Part shown: positions 22,501-35,412 of the stretch, piece by piece
Position numbering within the stretch: the stretch's first letter is position 1
How the letters are laid out: each line of letters opens with the position of its first letter
Assembly (NCBI RefSeq): GCF_001577835.2
Contig: NC_029543.1
Coordinates: forward strand, 1,128,199-1,192,198
Direction: 5' to 3'
Origin: Coturnix japonica
Lineage: Eukaryota > Chordata > Aves > Galliformes > Phasianidae
Length of the DNA: 64,000 nt
Program-made: the position numbers and the translations under genes
The notes under the pieces: generated by a model
Told to the model about the DNA's origin: nothing
The model's database searches: none
Seen by the model: the letters and a program-made list of their open reading frames with translations, nothing else

Positions 22501-25500
22501 TTCCGTACCTGCCCCATTAAACATCTGAACATCTTCAGAGCACTCTGCTAAAAGCATCCGTTTTAAATTAAGACCTTCCTGGAGATTTTATAATTAATAA
22601 GTGAGAAACTGAGATTTACAGAGAGGAGGTAATTCATAGGGCAGCGGGCTCCCCTAAGTGTATTTAACATACGCTTTTATTTAGCTGAAGGCAAAACAGA
22701 CCTGACAGAAAAATAAGTCCTCATTATAGAGAAGACACAAGTCCTGTAGTACGGTGGCAGTGGGACGAGTTGGAGCTTTAAATACCAACCTGTGCCTGAA
22801 GGCAGAGTGCCAAGGTACAACTTGTCGACACGCATGCTGCAGCCGAGCAGGCTGATTTTCACACCACCCCCTGCAACAGGCTCCATGTTTGAAGTCTTTT
22901 TTGAGAATTCGGGGTATAAATGTAGGTCTTGGTGGATTTTTCTCTTTGGAAGAAATAGAATGTGGGAGAGCAAAGGTTTGCTTGCTTGTAAAAGCTCAGT
23001 GTAGACTATAGCATTGCAATCATACAAGTGGGGGTGCTGGCTTTTTGTAAGTGCCACCTTTTGTTCTAAAATATATAATTCTTTTCATTTATTCAGCATC
23101 ATAATTTCTGTCATATGGAGTTTGTTAGGTTTTTTTAATGGCACTTTTCTTCCTGATTGAATCATTAACCTTGACATCTTTTGTATATACACTTTGTCTA
23201 CTGAGTTACAGCAGCACGGCTCAAAATGCAGGCTGTCATTTGTGACATCAACATGTATCTTAGCAAAGTGCATCCTTCCATTCCATTACAATGAAATATA
23301 AAATACCAGGTTGTAAGAGCTGATGCAATGCCATCTCCAGGATGATTCTATCCCTGATAGGAACACAGTGGAATATTCAGGTTTGATCTGTGACAGAGTT
23401 CAAGCAAAGGTTGGGATGTTCTATATTGGTAGGGGAGTCTGCTTCATGCAAGAGTGTTGTCATTAGGTCCAAACATGGCCCATTCTGCTCAGAGTTATTA
23501 AGGAGATTTTGGAGGTGAATTCTTCTACAATCTCTTGTACACATAAATTTAGATGAAATTACTGATTTCCATATACTTGATGTTATTTTTGCAGCTTTTA
23601 CAAAGGAAATAATGCAAACTAGGGCTAAAAGGTAACAGCGTAACTTCTAAGTCTTGCATAAGGAAGAATACAGTTGGAAAAAGTGCTGCTTTGTGACTGC
23701 TATGGTGAGAACTACCTGCCTTAACTTCCTTATGTCTTGGCATTTAGCAGAATTGAATTAATAAACATCTGTTTCAGGACACATGTCCAGCTTGTAAGGA
23801 TGATTTATTGCAACATCTATTTGTTTTCATCTCCTCCCATGAAAGTCCAGTTCTCACTGGGTAGTGAATAATAGCGGTGTTGTTTCCAGGGGCATCAACC
23901 CGGCAGAGCAACGTTCTCTCTCCAATGGGAAGGGGAGCACTCAGCACCACCCAGTTGTCTCACAGTGGTGGCAAAGGTTTTCTGCTCAGGGTATGGGCAT
24001 CATGACTATATAAATCCAAAGAACATCATTTCTTTGAGAAGCTTAAAAATGGCTTCATTTGAGATAATTCTTTGCTTAACTTGCTGTATGGAGTAAGTTG
24101 GGATATCAAGGCTGCCCTTGGTTGGTTCCAGGATTGGTGATCAGCAGCCAAGACTCGTAAAGTGCTTGTAGACATGAACTCAGTGTATGGCAACGTCACA
24201 TAGATGTTTGGGGGATATGCATGAAATATCAAGCAGCAAAACCCAGTAATGTAGACATTTCTCCTATTAGATGTTCTGACTTAAATCTTCCTGCAATATC
24301 TAGAATTTCTATGTGTGCTGGAATGAAAGCACGAGGTTTATTTCTTAGAGGGATGTGTGCATCTGTTGATTGCTCATTAACACAAACGCCATCCACAAAC
24401 AATAGCTCAGCTGTGAAAACAAAACAAAACTGCTCTCGACAAAGAAAAGTTTGCGTTTTGAAGGGGAAGAAAGTAACCATCACCAAACTGCAATGTTATA
24501 AATTCCAATACTTGTCCCCCATTAAGCTCCCATCGAATCATGCTGTTACTTCGTTGTTCTGGCTCTGATGCAGGATCACGAGGCTCTGGGAAAGAAGCTG
24601 CTCCTGCAGATTTTTAAGTAGATGAGAAATAGCCTGTTGTCTGTCCTGGTGTTAACAAATTGTTGGAGATGTTTCTTCCCCTCACCAAGGGCCAGCTCAG
24701 CAGCCACCGCTGCTGTGTTGTGCAATGCAGATGGAAGGCAGAGAGGTGCGCAGACCTCCCTGGCTACTCAGTGCCTTTGAGGTCAGCAGGGAAAGGATCC
24801 AAGATTGCAATGAGTTTTGCTGGTGTCACCAGCTAAGTAATGCAGATAAATAATGACATTTTGCCAGAGAGTGTTTAGACCCAACAAGGGCCAATTTAGC
24901 CAGAGGCAAAGACTGTTCCTTGAACTCCTTTGGGCCATGTCTTTGCACACATAGATGTACTTCCTAGTGAGTGTGCTTCTGATTATACTAATTTCCCTTC
25001 CCTTTAGTGCTGTTATCTGCTCTGGAGTAGGAAGTATTTAAATATGCTACTTTGTGAAGTCCTTATAGAAGAATAGAATTAAGGCAAATTGGGTTAACAT
25101 GAATGGTCATTATAGCAGCTGTGCAGATGCAAGATCTGCATCATATGCTCTTCTCTCTTGGAAGGGGACCTGAGTTCTCTTCTGAGGTTTAGGATGCTTG
25201 GGAAAGGAGCAAAACAACTTTGAACCTTCTCCAACAAGTTGATGGACCCTCATCCCTTAGTTTTGGGGGAAAAGAAGGGAAGGGGAAGGTCAGTAACATA
25301 ACAAACCGTCTTTTCCTTCCTCAGATCTGGAGGGTTTGGTGCAGTCCCAAGTGCAGATTTTTTTTTCTCTTAATGCTCCAGTGCTCATCCTGAGGTCAGA
25401 GGAGTTATGTGACTAATTCAGTGACCAATTACTAAGAGATTTTATAGCAAAGGAAACAATGGAAGGATTAGGAATCTTTTGTTATCTGGCTTCCTTATTC

Positions 25501-26567
25501 ATCTCTGGTCCTTTGGCTGTTTCTGGGCTTAGGTGAACTCATTTCAGGGTGGAACAAGGCTGGGAAAAGCAAGCTAGAGGTTAGTAGGCTTGTGCTATCT
25601 GGGAATTGTTTTTTCTCCTTTGTCAGAGCATGATTTCTTTAGCCTGGAGGGATGGGCTAAATTAAGAAAGAATTTGAGAATCCCTTTGGTTTCCTTTCTA
25701 ACCTAGTATCTCCAAGTAGAGCATCACGGTTCCCCCAGCATTAGACCTTTGGATAGAAAACATCCTTTTGCTTTGTGCTTTGACAACACAACCTCATGAA
25801 GCTGTCAGGTTTGGTGTCTGGAAGATGCTCCTGTCAGCATCTGAGGAGCAAGGAAATATCAGGGGGACTTTCTTGGAGACTTGGCTGAAGGCAATGGACT
25901 TCCAAAGCTTCCTCAGTTCATCTGCTTTAGGTTCTGGGAATGCCACCAAGGTCTTTGCAGCAGCGTGGCACTGGGGGTCCTTTGGTATCTCCATCCCAAT
26001 ACATGAAATATATCCTCTTTAAGAGTCTATGTCACTTTTATTTCAGATTTAATTACATTACAGCAATAATGATTTTAGTAGCGTGGCACTTTACAGAGTG
26101 CTAATGGCAAACCTTGACTTACTGATTTCAAGTAACTATTTGAAAAATCTACTTCTAGATATTTCCATGCAACTTTTCAACATTTATTCACACAAAGATC
26201 AGCCCATCAGAAAACAATGATGCCTTTTCCCACAGCGTTGCAGGCAGTGCCCTTATTTCCTGGTAGTTAAATCGCTGATTGACAAAAAGTGGCATTTTTT
26301 GATGCCTTTTTCCTACCTAACTTTGTCATTATCTGAAACTCCTCTGTCGGAAGCCATGGTGAGACTACATGCAGAGCTACATCAGCTTATTGAGGATTGC
26401 AGGCACATAACGTCAATTTAGAAATCCAATTTGTGACTTATTTTTAAGTAAATGCACATAGGAAAACACTTTAAAAAAATAATAATTACATTGTAAAGGG
26501 GAAACAGTTTGATAGTAAATGGCCAGAGTGAGTAAAAGAAAATTATCAAGGGAAATCCCACTCTTAC

Positions 26568-26646
26568 CTGCTCTTTGGAAGCCGATCTGCACTAACAGCA
26601 CCAGCAGCCATAGGCAGCTCCTGGGATCTTGTTTCCTCCCGGCCAT
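26568..26646 (-). CDS. Signal-peptide exon, probably exon 1 of the mucin-like gene
   Basis: On the minus strand an ATG at 26,646, preceded directly by an in-frame TGA, opens a 26-codon sequence with a basic start (MAGRKQDPR), a Leu-rich core (LWLLVLLVQIG) and a short polar end (FQRA), a typical cleavable signal peptide. It ends at GAGCAG followed by GTAAGAG, a near-perfect donor. The intron is phase 1: the last base G joins AA at 15,068 to give a Glu codon, so the repeat exon is entered in its Thr/Ser-rich frame. The link rests on orientation, phase and the lack of any other candidate. Intermediate symmetrical exons may exist, and the exon could belong to another secreted protein. Confidence 0.65.
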
Positions 26647-26987
26647 TCACAGGGCAGTAATTATACTGCTGCCAAACAGGGGAGATCACAAAATCTCTAC
26701 AAGGCTTGTTTCAATGGGACCTACCCCCAAAACACAAATTTGCATCTGTACGGAAAAGCTAATCTCACATAAATCATCCTATTGCAGCTTGTAAGGGCTG
26801 TGGTGTCGTCAGTCTGGAGGTTGCACAAGGGGCGTTCAGTAGGTTGGCAATGTCAGCATCCAGGGTGTAGAATAAATGATTTAGCAAAGTTAGGATATGG
26901 ATAAGAATTGTCTTTATTTCTCATGGTGGCTGCAGTGGAGTAAGAGATGCTTTGAAGGTCCCTTGGGGTGGTGTTTCCCTATGAGAT

Positions 26988-27115
26988 CACAGAATCACAG
27001 AATGGTTGGGTTGGGTTGGGTTGGGTTGGGTTGGGTTGGGTTGGAAGGACCTGAAAGGCCCCCTATTTCAGTGCTTGCCATGGGCTTGTTGCCCCCCACC
27101 ATGTCAGGTTGATTG
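26988..27115 (-). mobile_element. CR1 LINE 3' fragment with expanded GGTTG repeat
   Basis: AGATCACAGAATCACAGAAT is the reverse complement of a CR1 tail. It is followed by GGTTG units and then GGAAGGACCTGAAAGGCCCC, the normal CR1 continuation. The GGTTG motif has grown from about one copy to about eight. Confidence 0.85.
27003..27044. repeat. (GGTTG)n microsatellite born inside a CR1 copy
   Basis: About eight tandem GGTTG units sit exactly where CR1 normally has GGTTGGGTTGGAAGG, so the microsatellite arose from the element's own sequence. Confidence 0.9.
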
Positions 27116-27164
27116 GAGGGAAATGTCTGGAGCTCTGGGGGACCTTACCAGGCAAAGATCCTCC

Positions 27165-27370
27165 ATATGCCTGGGCACCATTGGGGACATGAGGAACAGG
27201 ATCATGTCACCACAGTTGCTGCTTGGCAGAAGGCTCACTTCATTGTTTTTTGTTCAAGAAATGTTTAGATGTTGTACTGAGGGACATGGTTTAGTGGGTA
27301 AATATTGGTTGTAGGTCAGTGGACTGGATGATCTTGGAGATCTTTTCCAACCTTGGCAATTCTGTTTCTG
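27165..27370 (+). mobile_element. CR1 LINE 3' fragment
   Basis: The stretch includes AATGTTTAGATGTTGTACTG, AGGGACATGGTTTAGTGGGT and TGGACTGGATGATCTTGGAG, in CR1 order, ending in a degenerate tail near AATTCTGTTTCTGA. It lies head to head with the minus-strand copy just upstream. Confidence 0.85.
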
Positions 27371-28351
27371 AGATTGTTTGATTCCATCACTCATGTCCAG
27401 CTTCTTACAAGAAATAACGTGTAAACTTTGCAGAAACCCTGAAACCCATTTCACAAAGGGCACTAATCTCCTTCATTCATGTCAAGTTGCCGGACATCAC
27501 AGACTGCTATGCAGGTGACAAGCCTCTGCAAGAGGAGATATCTGAAAGGTTAGTGCTGACGCAGTGCAGTCGTGGTGGGGAGGGGCTCAGCATTGTCACC
27601 CAGGGGCTGCGGGGAAGTTCTCTTCCTCCTTTCAAGGTGTAAATAATAACACTAAATCCTGTAGCTGATTAAGAGTCCAAAGGACTTTGCTGAAAGAAAA
27701 CAGTGCGAAAGCCTGGAATCCTGTCAAATTGCAGTCCCACAGAGGTTAACTCTTTTGCAGGTGCATTGCAATGTGGTCTTTGTAGAGAAGGCAAAACTGC
27801 ATGCAGCCAGAGCCTGAGCACCTGCTGAATTTGGGATTCAGAACCACCACTGGGGCTCATCATTTTGCAATCATCCCTCTTTAAATGCTGGATTGCACCG
27901 AAACAAAGACTCTGAATTTTACAGGTACTGAAGTTTGGATCTAATATCTAATATTGAGGTGGTGTTCTGTGGTCCTCAGCAGTGACATGGTTAAGAAGGC
28001 AGTAATGAAGGGGATGACGGGAAGGCAAATGCCAGTACAATGGATGAGGCATTCTGGCTCATTGCACAGAGGGAAGCTTAGCACCTGCGGCATGAAGTTC
28101 GACCGGATGCCCATCGATCTGGGTGTGGTGAAAAGCATGAATGTGGAGGTCAAGTGCTTGGGGACGTGCGTGGATCCTGTATACCTGCATTTCTAGCATT
28201 GCATTCTTCAGAAGAGCTTTTCTTTTTTGGTGAGAAATGTACCCTGGCTGGGTTATTCATCTGCCAGGCAGGTGTGCTCTCTCCCCATGAAAGGAACCCA
28301 AGGGATTCCCTTACCAGAAAGATAGGGACCTGGCAGCATGTTCAGGTAGGT

Positions 28352-28690
28352 TTCATAGAATCACAGAATACATTGAGTTGGAAGTGACCCTTAAAGGCCA
28401 TCTGGTCCCACTCCCTGCACTGAACAGGGACACTCAATGCTCTGTCAGTGCTCAGAGCCCCATCCCCTGACCTTGGATGTCTGCAGGGATGGGGCACACA
28501 CCACCTGCCTGGGCAACCCATGCCAGTTATTCACTACCCTTATTGTAAAGAACTTTTTTTTTCTTATATCCAGTCTAAATTTCCTCACTTTCAGTGTGAA
28601 ACCATTTCCCTGCATCCTATCACAACAAACAGAACCCACAACACATCAGTGAGCTCTCCACACCTGGTGTGGAGCAGGAGATAGGGGGTG
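28352..28690 (-). mobile_element. CR1 LINE 3' fragment
   Basis: It starts with TCATAGAATCACAGAATACA (reverse-complemented tail), then GGCCATCTGGTCCCACTCCC and TGCACTGAACAGGGACAC, and continues through the TTATATCCAGTCTAAAT block. This is a 5'-truncated copy of about 340 bp. Confidence 0.9.
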
Positions 28691-31600
28691 ATGGGTAATA
28701 GTAAATACCATTGGAAAAGTACTGAAAACAGCATTCATCAAAGTGTGAGTCACGAGAAAGAGTATTTCCTTGTGTGCTTTTTGGGAGCAATATCATTATT
28801 AGTGAACCAAAGTCTCATTACATTTGTCCTTTCTAAACTCTCCTCCACCACCTTAAAGGAATTCATCACTATAAAGTGCCTGGGAAGGTGCACTTTTTAG
28901 TTTGCTATATAGGCAAGGATTTTTTAAGGGGGGGAGAGAGGGGGAACCTTCTCCTTGTTAGGCATGGCAGGGTGATACAGCCAGCACCAATTCTTCAACT
29001 CTTTCTTCTCCAAAGTCATGGAGCACCCGGTGCTCAGCAGAGCAGGATATGCCCTAGAGGGGCTCCTGCAGGCAGGTGCTGATGGGAACAAAGGGTTTAG
29101 CCAATTTTTATCAGTTCTGAAGCCTGCAATATAGAGATATGTGGTTCATACAGGAGGGAGCAGTGTGGTTGATTTATCGCCATAATGCAAACACGTGTAA
29201 GTCTCCATCAGCACGGTCCAGTGAAGCTGTAAAGCAGGAACACTGAGAGCGCCTTTGATTAAATAAAATAGGATTAAAATGTCAGCAATTCTAAAGATGT
29301 TCTCGGTGTGCACATCTATTTTCCACCTGTTTAATTAGGAGAGCATGGGCTGTTGCTCTTAAAAAGAAAGCCTGTACTACAGCATGCTTGCAGGAAGAAA
29401 TTTCTGTGTTTCTGAGATGTCTGAATAAAACAGCAATAATTCATAGGGGAAATATATAAGAGGGATCAGTTGGGACCAGACCAGGACCCAGTGCTGTAGC
29501 TGGGCATCATTCTCACAGCTCATTTTCCTCTTAGATTTCAATCAAACACCATTTTCTGAGCTTTTGGCACCCATGTGTTTGGTTTTGCCCATTATATTCT
29601 GAATGCAAAGTCAAACATGCAAATCAGGCTGAAATGTTCCGTTTGAAAATGACAAGAACTTAACGTTTCCATTTATTTATTATTTTTTTCCTTTCAAAAT
29701 AGTGAGTTTTTGGGGTTTTTTTTGCTATGAAAATTACCACTCGATGCAAGAAATCACAATGAGGATGGAAAAGCAGCCTGTCAAGATGACAACAGAGCAT
29801 CTCAAGTAACTTCTAAGAACTTCTTCAAGCGTTCCATTTTGTGCACAGGTTCTAAATATGACATTTCACTCTGCATTGGTTTGAAACTGGAGTTTGAAAT
29901 CAGCGCATTTCCAAGGAGACAGACGTTTCAGATCCCACGTAGGTGTAGCCTTAATGCACCAAGCGCTTCGAACCTCAGGCTTTGATTGGGTGGTGCCAGG
30001 CATCCAAAACCCATTTCTGAAATCTGTAATGCACGGAGTGGAAGATGGAGATGTTTTGTCAGGTTTGATTTGATAACTTGGAAACTTTTCAATGTGAAAA
30101 TGCAGTTTGGGTGTAGAAGTGTTGCAGGTCCCCATCAGAAGACCCTTCAGAGCAGAGATGTGTTGCTCTGAACCAGGAAATAGTCTTGGAGTCTTCCAGA
30201 GGGCTGAAGAATGAACAGGAGTTTTCCTATACCTGAATGTGAGGATTGGCATTCCCTGTCTGGAACTGTCTATGGGAAAAGGAGATACCTTTGGAGTTTT
30301 TGAGTCTTGCTAAACACTTGAGCACAGATTACTGTATGGAATTAATGAGTTTCCAGATCAGAAGCGCTTCAGCTGACTTGTAATGGTGGTTGACATAAAA
30401 GGGTGATTTGAATTTATACGAGTGCCTCCCAGTTCTGTTAGCAGTACAACACTCAGTACATTAGAACAGCGCTTTTTTCTTTTCCAATGTCATTCATTAG
30501 TGAATGAAATTTATTCTTTTCCTATTACTAATTTCTCATCTAAAGTTGGAATAGCCCAAGCAGTCTATTCTAATATGGAAATCTCCCAAGTCTCCAGCAT
30601 TTCTTCTTGCACTCTTTGAACCTGATTAATGTCTTCCAAATGAGGGCAGCAGAACTGGAATGAACGCGCTGTTGAAGATGAGGAGGTATCATCACTTGTG
30701 TAATATATGGCACCATAATATTTTCATCATCGCATAAAATGTATATTTAAATATCATAATGTCATCCTGCTTTTTGGCCAGAACACTTTGCTGAGCAGAT
30801 GCTTCTTAATGAAATCTTTACGGTGACACTGCGGCCTTTTAGTTGATTTACAATGCATGAAGACCAGGAATAGTTCAACTGCTTCTTCTTCTGTGCATTG
30901 CATTGCATTGCATTGACTTTCATCTGCCATCCTATTGCCCACAGATCCTTTCTTCTGTCCCAAGTTCCCCCAGATCCTTTCATACCTCATCTGACTCCAA
31001 CTTCTCCCACCCTATATTATTTTCTGACATCCATGGTGCACTTGCAGCAGTCCCAGCCTGCAATGCACCTTGTTGGGATATAGAGCTGTGAATCCATTTC
31101 CATGCTGAAAGTTTGCATCTGATGGTCACACTTTGCTTCTCATCTCTTTACAAAGCACTCATCCAAAGACAGAACTTTTCACAGTGGAGCTTTTTAGATG
31201 CACCACTCGGGTAGTGCTGCATCACTCTACTCTGATTGTGGTGGTCCCAGGATTAAGTGGGGTGATGGAATGGCTCCATGCAGACTGAGCCTGTTTGCAT
31301 CTCCATGTGAAGGACTCAGCTTGTCATTTCCACGCTGTTCTTCAGGGATCCTCCAGCAACTTGCAGTTGGTTTTGCAGGAGTGAGACGCTTCTGGAAGCC
31401 TCTAAGAGCCATTGAGCAAATAGGAACCATGCTGAAGCCAGCTGGCTCTAGGGCTGGGGTCTGGCCCTTGATGCTTTCAGCTGGGATTTGCTCAAGGACA
31501 ACAGCCAAGTGGCAACCAGGCGTCGTGCCACAGCTCTGTTTGATCAGGGCTGAGCTGTCTGTTCCGTCAGGGTGAGGCTGGAAGCTGAGTGCTCTCTGTC

Positions 31601-34066
31601 CACTTGTTCCAAGGGCTTTGTTCTCAGGGTGCACGGCAACTTCAGAAGGGCTCAGGTGACACATAGTTCTGTGTGAGACAGTTTTGTCTCTAGGAACCAA
31701 AAACCTGATAAAAGCTGGGTTGGTAGCACAGCACCTAACCGCAAAGTAACGGGCATTGACAGAGCATGTGGGTGTAGGCTGGGAGCAGGAATGAGAGCCA
31801 GCAGGGTTTGTGGTTTTGCTGTAGGTCAGGACCTGGATCTTTGGGACTGGGAAGGAGATGCAGAGTGAAAAAGCAAGAGCAAAACCTGAGCAAACCCTCT
31901 CCTTGGGTGTAAGGATTGCAACCGGAGGGCTGAGCAGCAGACGGCTCCCACTGAGGTGGCAGGAGAGATGTCAGCTCGTCCGACTGAGTAATTGAGCTGA
32001 CGTGATTAGATCATCTCTTTGATGGCCTAATTGAATTATGAGCATTTCTAAAAGCTTTGCTCAGTGCTGCTGATGAATTTTAGCTTTGCACTGAGCCAAG
32101 CAGATGAGGATGCTGATACAGGCAGTGTTCCACCCTTTCTCTGTGCTTTCTGCAGTGCATCAAATCGCAGCATCAGCTCAACAAGGAATTTTGACACTGG
32201 TTCCTGACCTTTTCCTAATCTCAAGCATGGCTCACAGGAAAGGTGAGAGTAAGGCTGGCTGGAGAAAAGCATGCAAGAAATGAGCTGGTTGCATCAGTGA
32301 ATGCAGCAGAAGGATGGGTTGCCAGCTATGGATCCAAGAGCATCGCAGTGATTGCAGCCAAGAGGAAGTTTGTTGGTGTATCATCACACAGAATGGGAGG
32401 CTTGGGAAATCCTGCAGTAACTTTTGTTTGTGCTGGGGTGAGCTTTGTGTCTTCACACACTTTCAGATGTAGATTTACATGTGGTTCAGAGGTTTCTCCC
32501 CCAGCTCATCCACTGCCCATCCATCCCCACAAGCACCCAGCTATCTGCAGAGATGCTCCAAGCTTTTAAAATGCCCCCACCTCCTTCTTACTCCAACACA
32601 GTAATCAAGGCAGGACACATTTCCTAACATGTCCCTACAACACAGAGCCAAGACGTTTTCTTTCTAGGAACAAAGTTGGTATGTGGAACACTTAATTTAA
32701 GCGAAAATGTCCAGATGGATTTTGACAACGCCCTTGATAGCTCTTGCAGTTTGTCATGGTTGTAATCTCAAGACAAGAATCTGATACAAGATCAGTGTGG
32801 AGTTTAACAGCATAACAAATGACAAAACTCATCTTCAGAAAATGACACCTCGGGGTAGATGCGGTCGTTTGCTTTCAGAAAGGAAAAGCATGGGTAGGAA
32901 AGATGAACCTTATCAGAAGAAATCACCAAATTCTGATTAAATTTCTGTGGTTTCACACCAGTAAAGACACGACATGTCGTTCCCAGTCTCTCTGTGGTGG
33001 TTAACAACTTGATGGGGTAAGAAGCCAGTGTGATTCTTGAGACCTGAGGATCAACACCCTGAACAAATACGAGAGGATAAATTTATGCTCTCTGAAAACA
33101 GTGTGTTCCTTGTTCTACAATCACTTGATTCATGCGTGCAGAGGATGCGGTTTCTTTACAAGGCAGGTCAGGGTTTTGCAGACTGACTGGCATTGATTGA
33201 AGTGTGCCGTGTACCCAGAGGGATGCTCTTAGCTGGGCTTAGGGAAACACAACAAAGCTCTCTGCCCAGAGCAGGATGTGGTGCACTGTGGTAGGGCTGG
33301 CTTTGGGTTTCCTCTTCTGGAGGTCCTTTGGCTGAACTCAGGTCTCACCATGCCCTGTGTTCCACACACACAGACCCATCCCACAGATGGCAGGTGATCT
33401 CCAGATCCTCTTACTCAGAAGTGAGGGTAAGTCACTACCTGAGCTGCATTTTCCCATCCCTTGTGATCCTTCCAGCCTGGTTTTATTCACAATTTAACCA
33501 ATACAAGTTTCCCTACCTCTTGTATCTTCATTCATTCTCCTGACACCCATTCCCATGTTCTTCCTTTAGCACCCACTTGCACAGCTCCCTCCTCTCCATC
33601 TCTCTGCTCATTCCTCTTCCCCTGCACTCTGCCTTCTGCCTACGTTTCCCTTAGGACCCGTTCTCCTACCTACATCCTCTTCAGAACAAGACTCCAGGCC
33701 ACATGCACCACTTGGGAATTGCCACCACGTGGGATTCCTTTCCACTCTCAAAGACTTTTGTCCTTGGGAAGAGAAAAAAAAAAGATGAGCAGAGGTGTTG
33801 CCACCCAGGGAATACAGCAGCTCTGTTTTATTTGCTGCCTTGCATTCTGCCTGGCCTTCCCCTGCACTCTGGGCTCTCTGTTAGGGATGCAGCATGACAA
33901 AGGTGACAATGCAGGCAGCTTGCAGGTATGCTGCTGCCTCTGTCAGCAGTTTATTGGTGGAGGTCACCTCTGCTCCGGGCTCTGGAAGTCATCCTGGAGA
34001 GCCCTGCAGTAAGGCTTACAGCTGCCGGACCTGAGCTTGGGGACCACCTTGCAGGACTTGTGAATT

Positions 34067-34415
34067 CCATAGAATCATGGAATCACAGAATGGTTTGAAT
34101 TGGAAAGGGCTCCTAAAGGCCATCTGGTCCCACTCCTCTGCACTGAACAGGGACACCCACAGCTCCATTGGGTTCTCAGAGCCCCATTCCCTGACCTTGG
34201 CTGTCTGCACCCACCACCTCTCTGGGTAACCTGAGCTTCACTGCCCTTATTGTAAAGAACATTTTTCTTATATCCAATCTCAGCCTCCCCACTTATAGGC
34301 TGAAACCATTTCCTCCCATCCCACAACTTACCCCCAAAGTGAGCATCCCCCTACAGGCACTGAAACAGCTCCAGTTCCTGCAGCCATCACTGCTTCCCAT
34401 TGCAAGAGGTAGGAG
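34067..34415 (-). mobile_element. CR1 LINE 3' fragment
   Basis: It is the same subfamily as the copy at 28,352: CATAGAATCATGGAATCACA, then CATCTGGTCCCACTCCTCTG, CACTGAACAGGGACACCCAC and the TTATATCCAATCTCAGCC block. It is 5'-truncated. Confidence 0.9.
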
Positions 34416-35029
34416 GTGAGCCAGGAGTTCAGAATGCAGAGCAAAGACTGGGTTCAGGGGAGGGCCCTGCAGAAGTCACTGGATGCACCCTGCAGTGGTG
34501 CACCACACAGAAGGTGTCTGTTCCACGTTATCAATTCTGAGTCTCCCTATGCAAGGGGAATAATAATGAGGCTTGTAAATGCTAAAAAAGAAATGTCTTA
34601 ATGCTAATTAAACCTGTTTATCCTTCACATTTAGAGCTGTTAACACCTCAGCAAAAGGTTGATACCTAGAGTATGTTCACTTGTCCCTGAATGTAAGGAC
34701 TTCTCCTTTCCATATTACATGACAGAAGAGCAGATGGCACACGAAGATGGAAAGAAGGCTGAATGTTGTCCTGTGTGTGATCTCAGAAGTGAGGCAGCTC
34801 AGCTGAACACATCATTAATATTTAAGGAACAGCAGGACTGCATCAGGAGCAATGCTGCCAGAGGCATGAAGGTGAGGACGGCCCGTCCCAGCAGCAGGAC
34901 AGTCCTCCAGGCTGGGAGAACCCATCCTAACAAACAGTGCTCTGCTAAGCAGGAGTGAGCTGAGCACCAACAACCTTGTTCCACCTGTAGCCATAATGTG
35001 ACCCAAAGCCCTGCATGCTTCTGCACTGT

Positions 35030-35112
35030 GCTGGGATATCATCACCACCACTGCAGGGAGTTGGATCAGGTGGCCTTTAGAGGTTCCTTCCAACTCAAAC
35101 AGTTCTATGATT
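35030..35112 (+). mobile_element. CR1 LINE 3'-end fragment
   Basis: GGATCAGGTGGCCTTTAGAG, GTTCCTTCCAACTC and TTCTATGATT form a short CR1 3' end. A second CR1 piece begins just downstream. Confidence 0.8.
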
Positions 35113-35117
35113 AATTA

Positions 35118-35412
35118 GAAATTGATCTGATCCAGACAGCGGATGAGGGAAAGGCTGCTGGTGTGGTCTACCCAGACTTCAGCAAAGCCTTTGGCACTGT
35201 CTCCCATAGCATTCTCCTGGAGAAGCTGCAGCACATGGCTGGGTGGCTCCCCTGGGGTCGATAATGGGGTCCAGACAGGCTGCATTAATGGGATGAGCCC
35301 ACGGGGTCACCATCCCTGGAGGTGTTTAAGGAAAAGGCAGATGTGGTACTAAGGGACATGGTTAGTGGGTTATAGTGGCAGCATCTTAGAGCTCTTTCCT
35401 AACCTATATCAT
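35118..35412 (+). mobile_element. CR1 LINE with reverse-transcriptase remnant and internal deletion
   Basis: The plus strand encodes VYPDFSKAFGTVSHSILLEK, the motif-A region of the CR1 ORF2 reverse transcriptase (usual form DFSKAFDTVSH). It passes within about 100 bp into the CR1 3' part (CATCCCTGGAGGTGTTTAAG). More than 1 kb of the full element between these parts is missing, so this copy is internally deleted as well as 5'-truncated. Confidence 0.85.

Larger units (their letters stand above)
15069..26567 (-). other. Probable first intron of the mucin-like gene
   Basis: This 11.5 kb, rather AT-rich stretch lies between the signal-peptide exon and the repeat exon. I see no convincing further exon, but short intermediate exons could hide here. 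It holds CR1 fragments near 15,706-15,790 and 19,452-19,548 and a TA-rich microsatellite around 19,567-19,592. An open frame at 22,677-23,057 (minus, 126 codons) resembles no family I know and has no supporting splice context. Confidence 0.5.

Noticed and set aside
22677-23057. A 126-residue minus-strand open frame inside the mucin intron
   Set aside because: No recognisable family and no splice or polyA context. Its length is within what chance gives in 64 kb.
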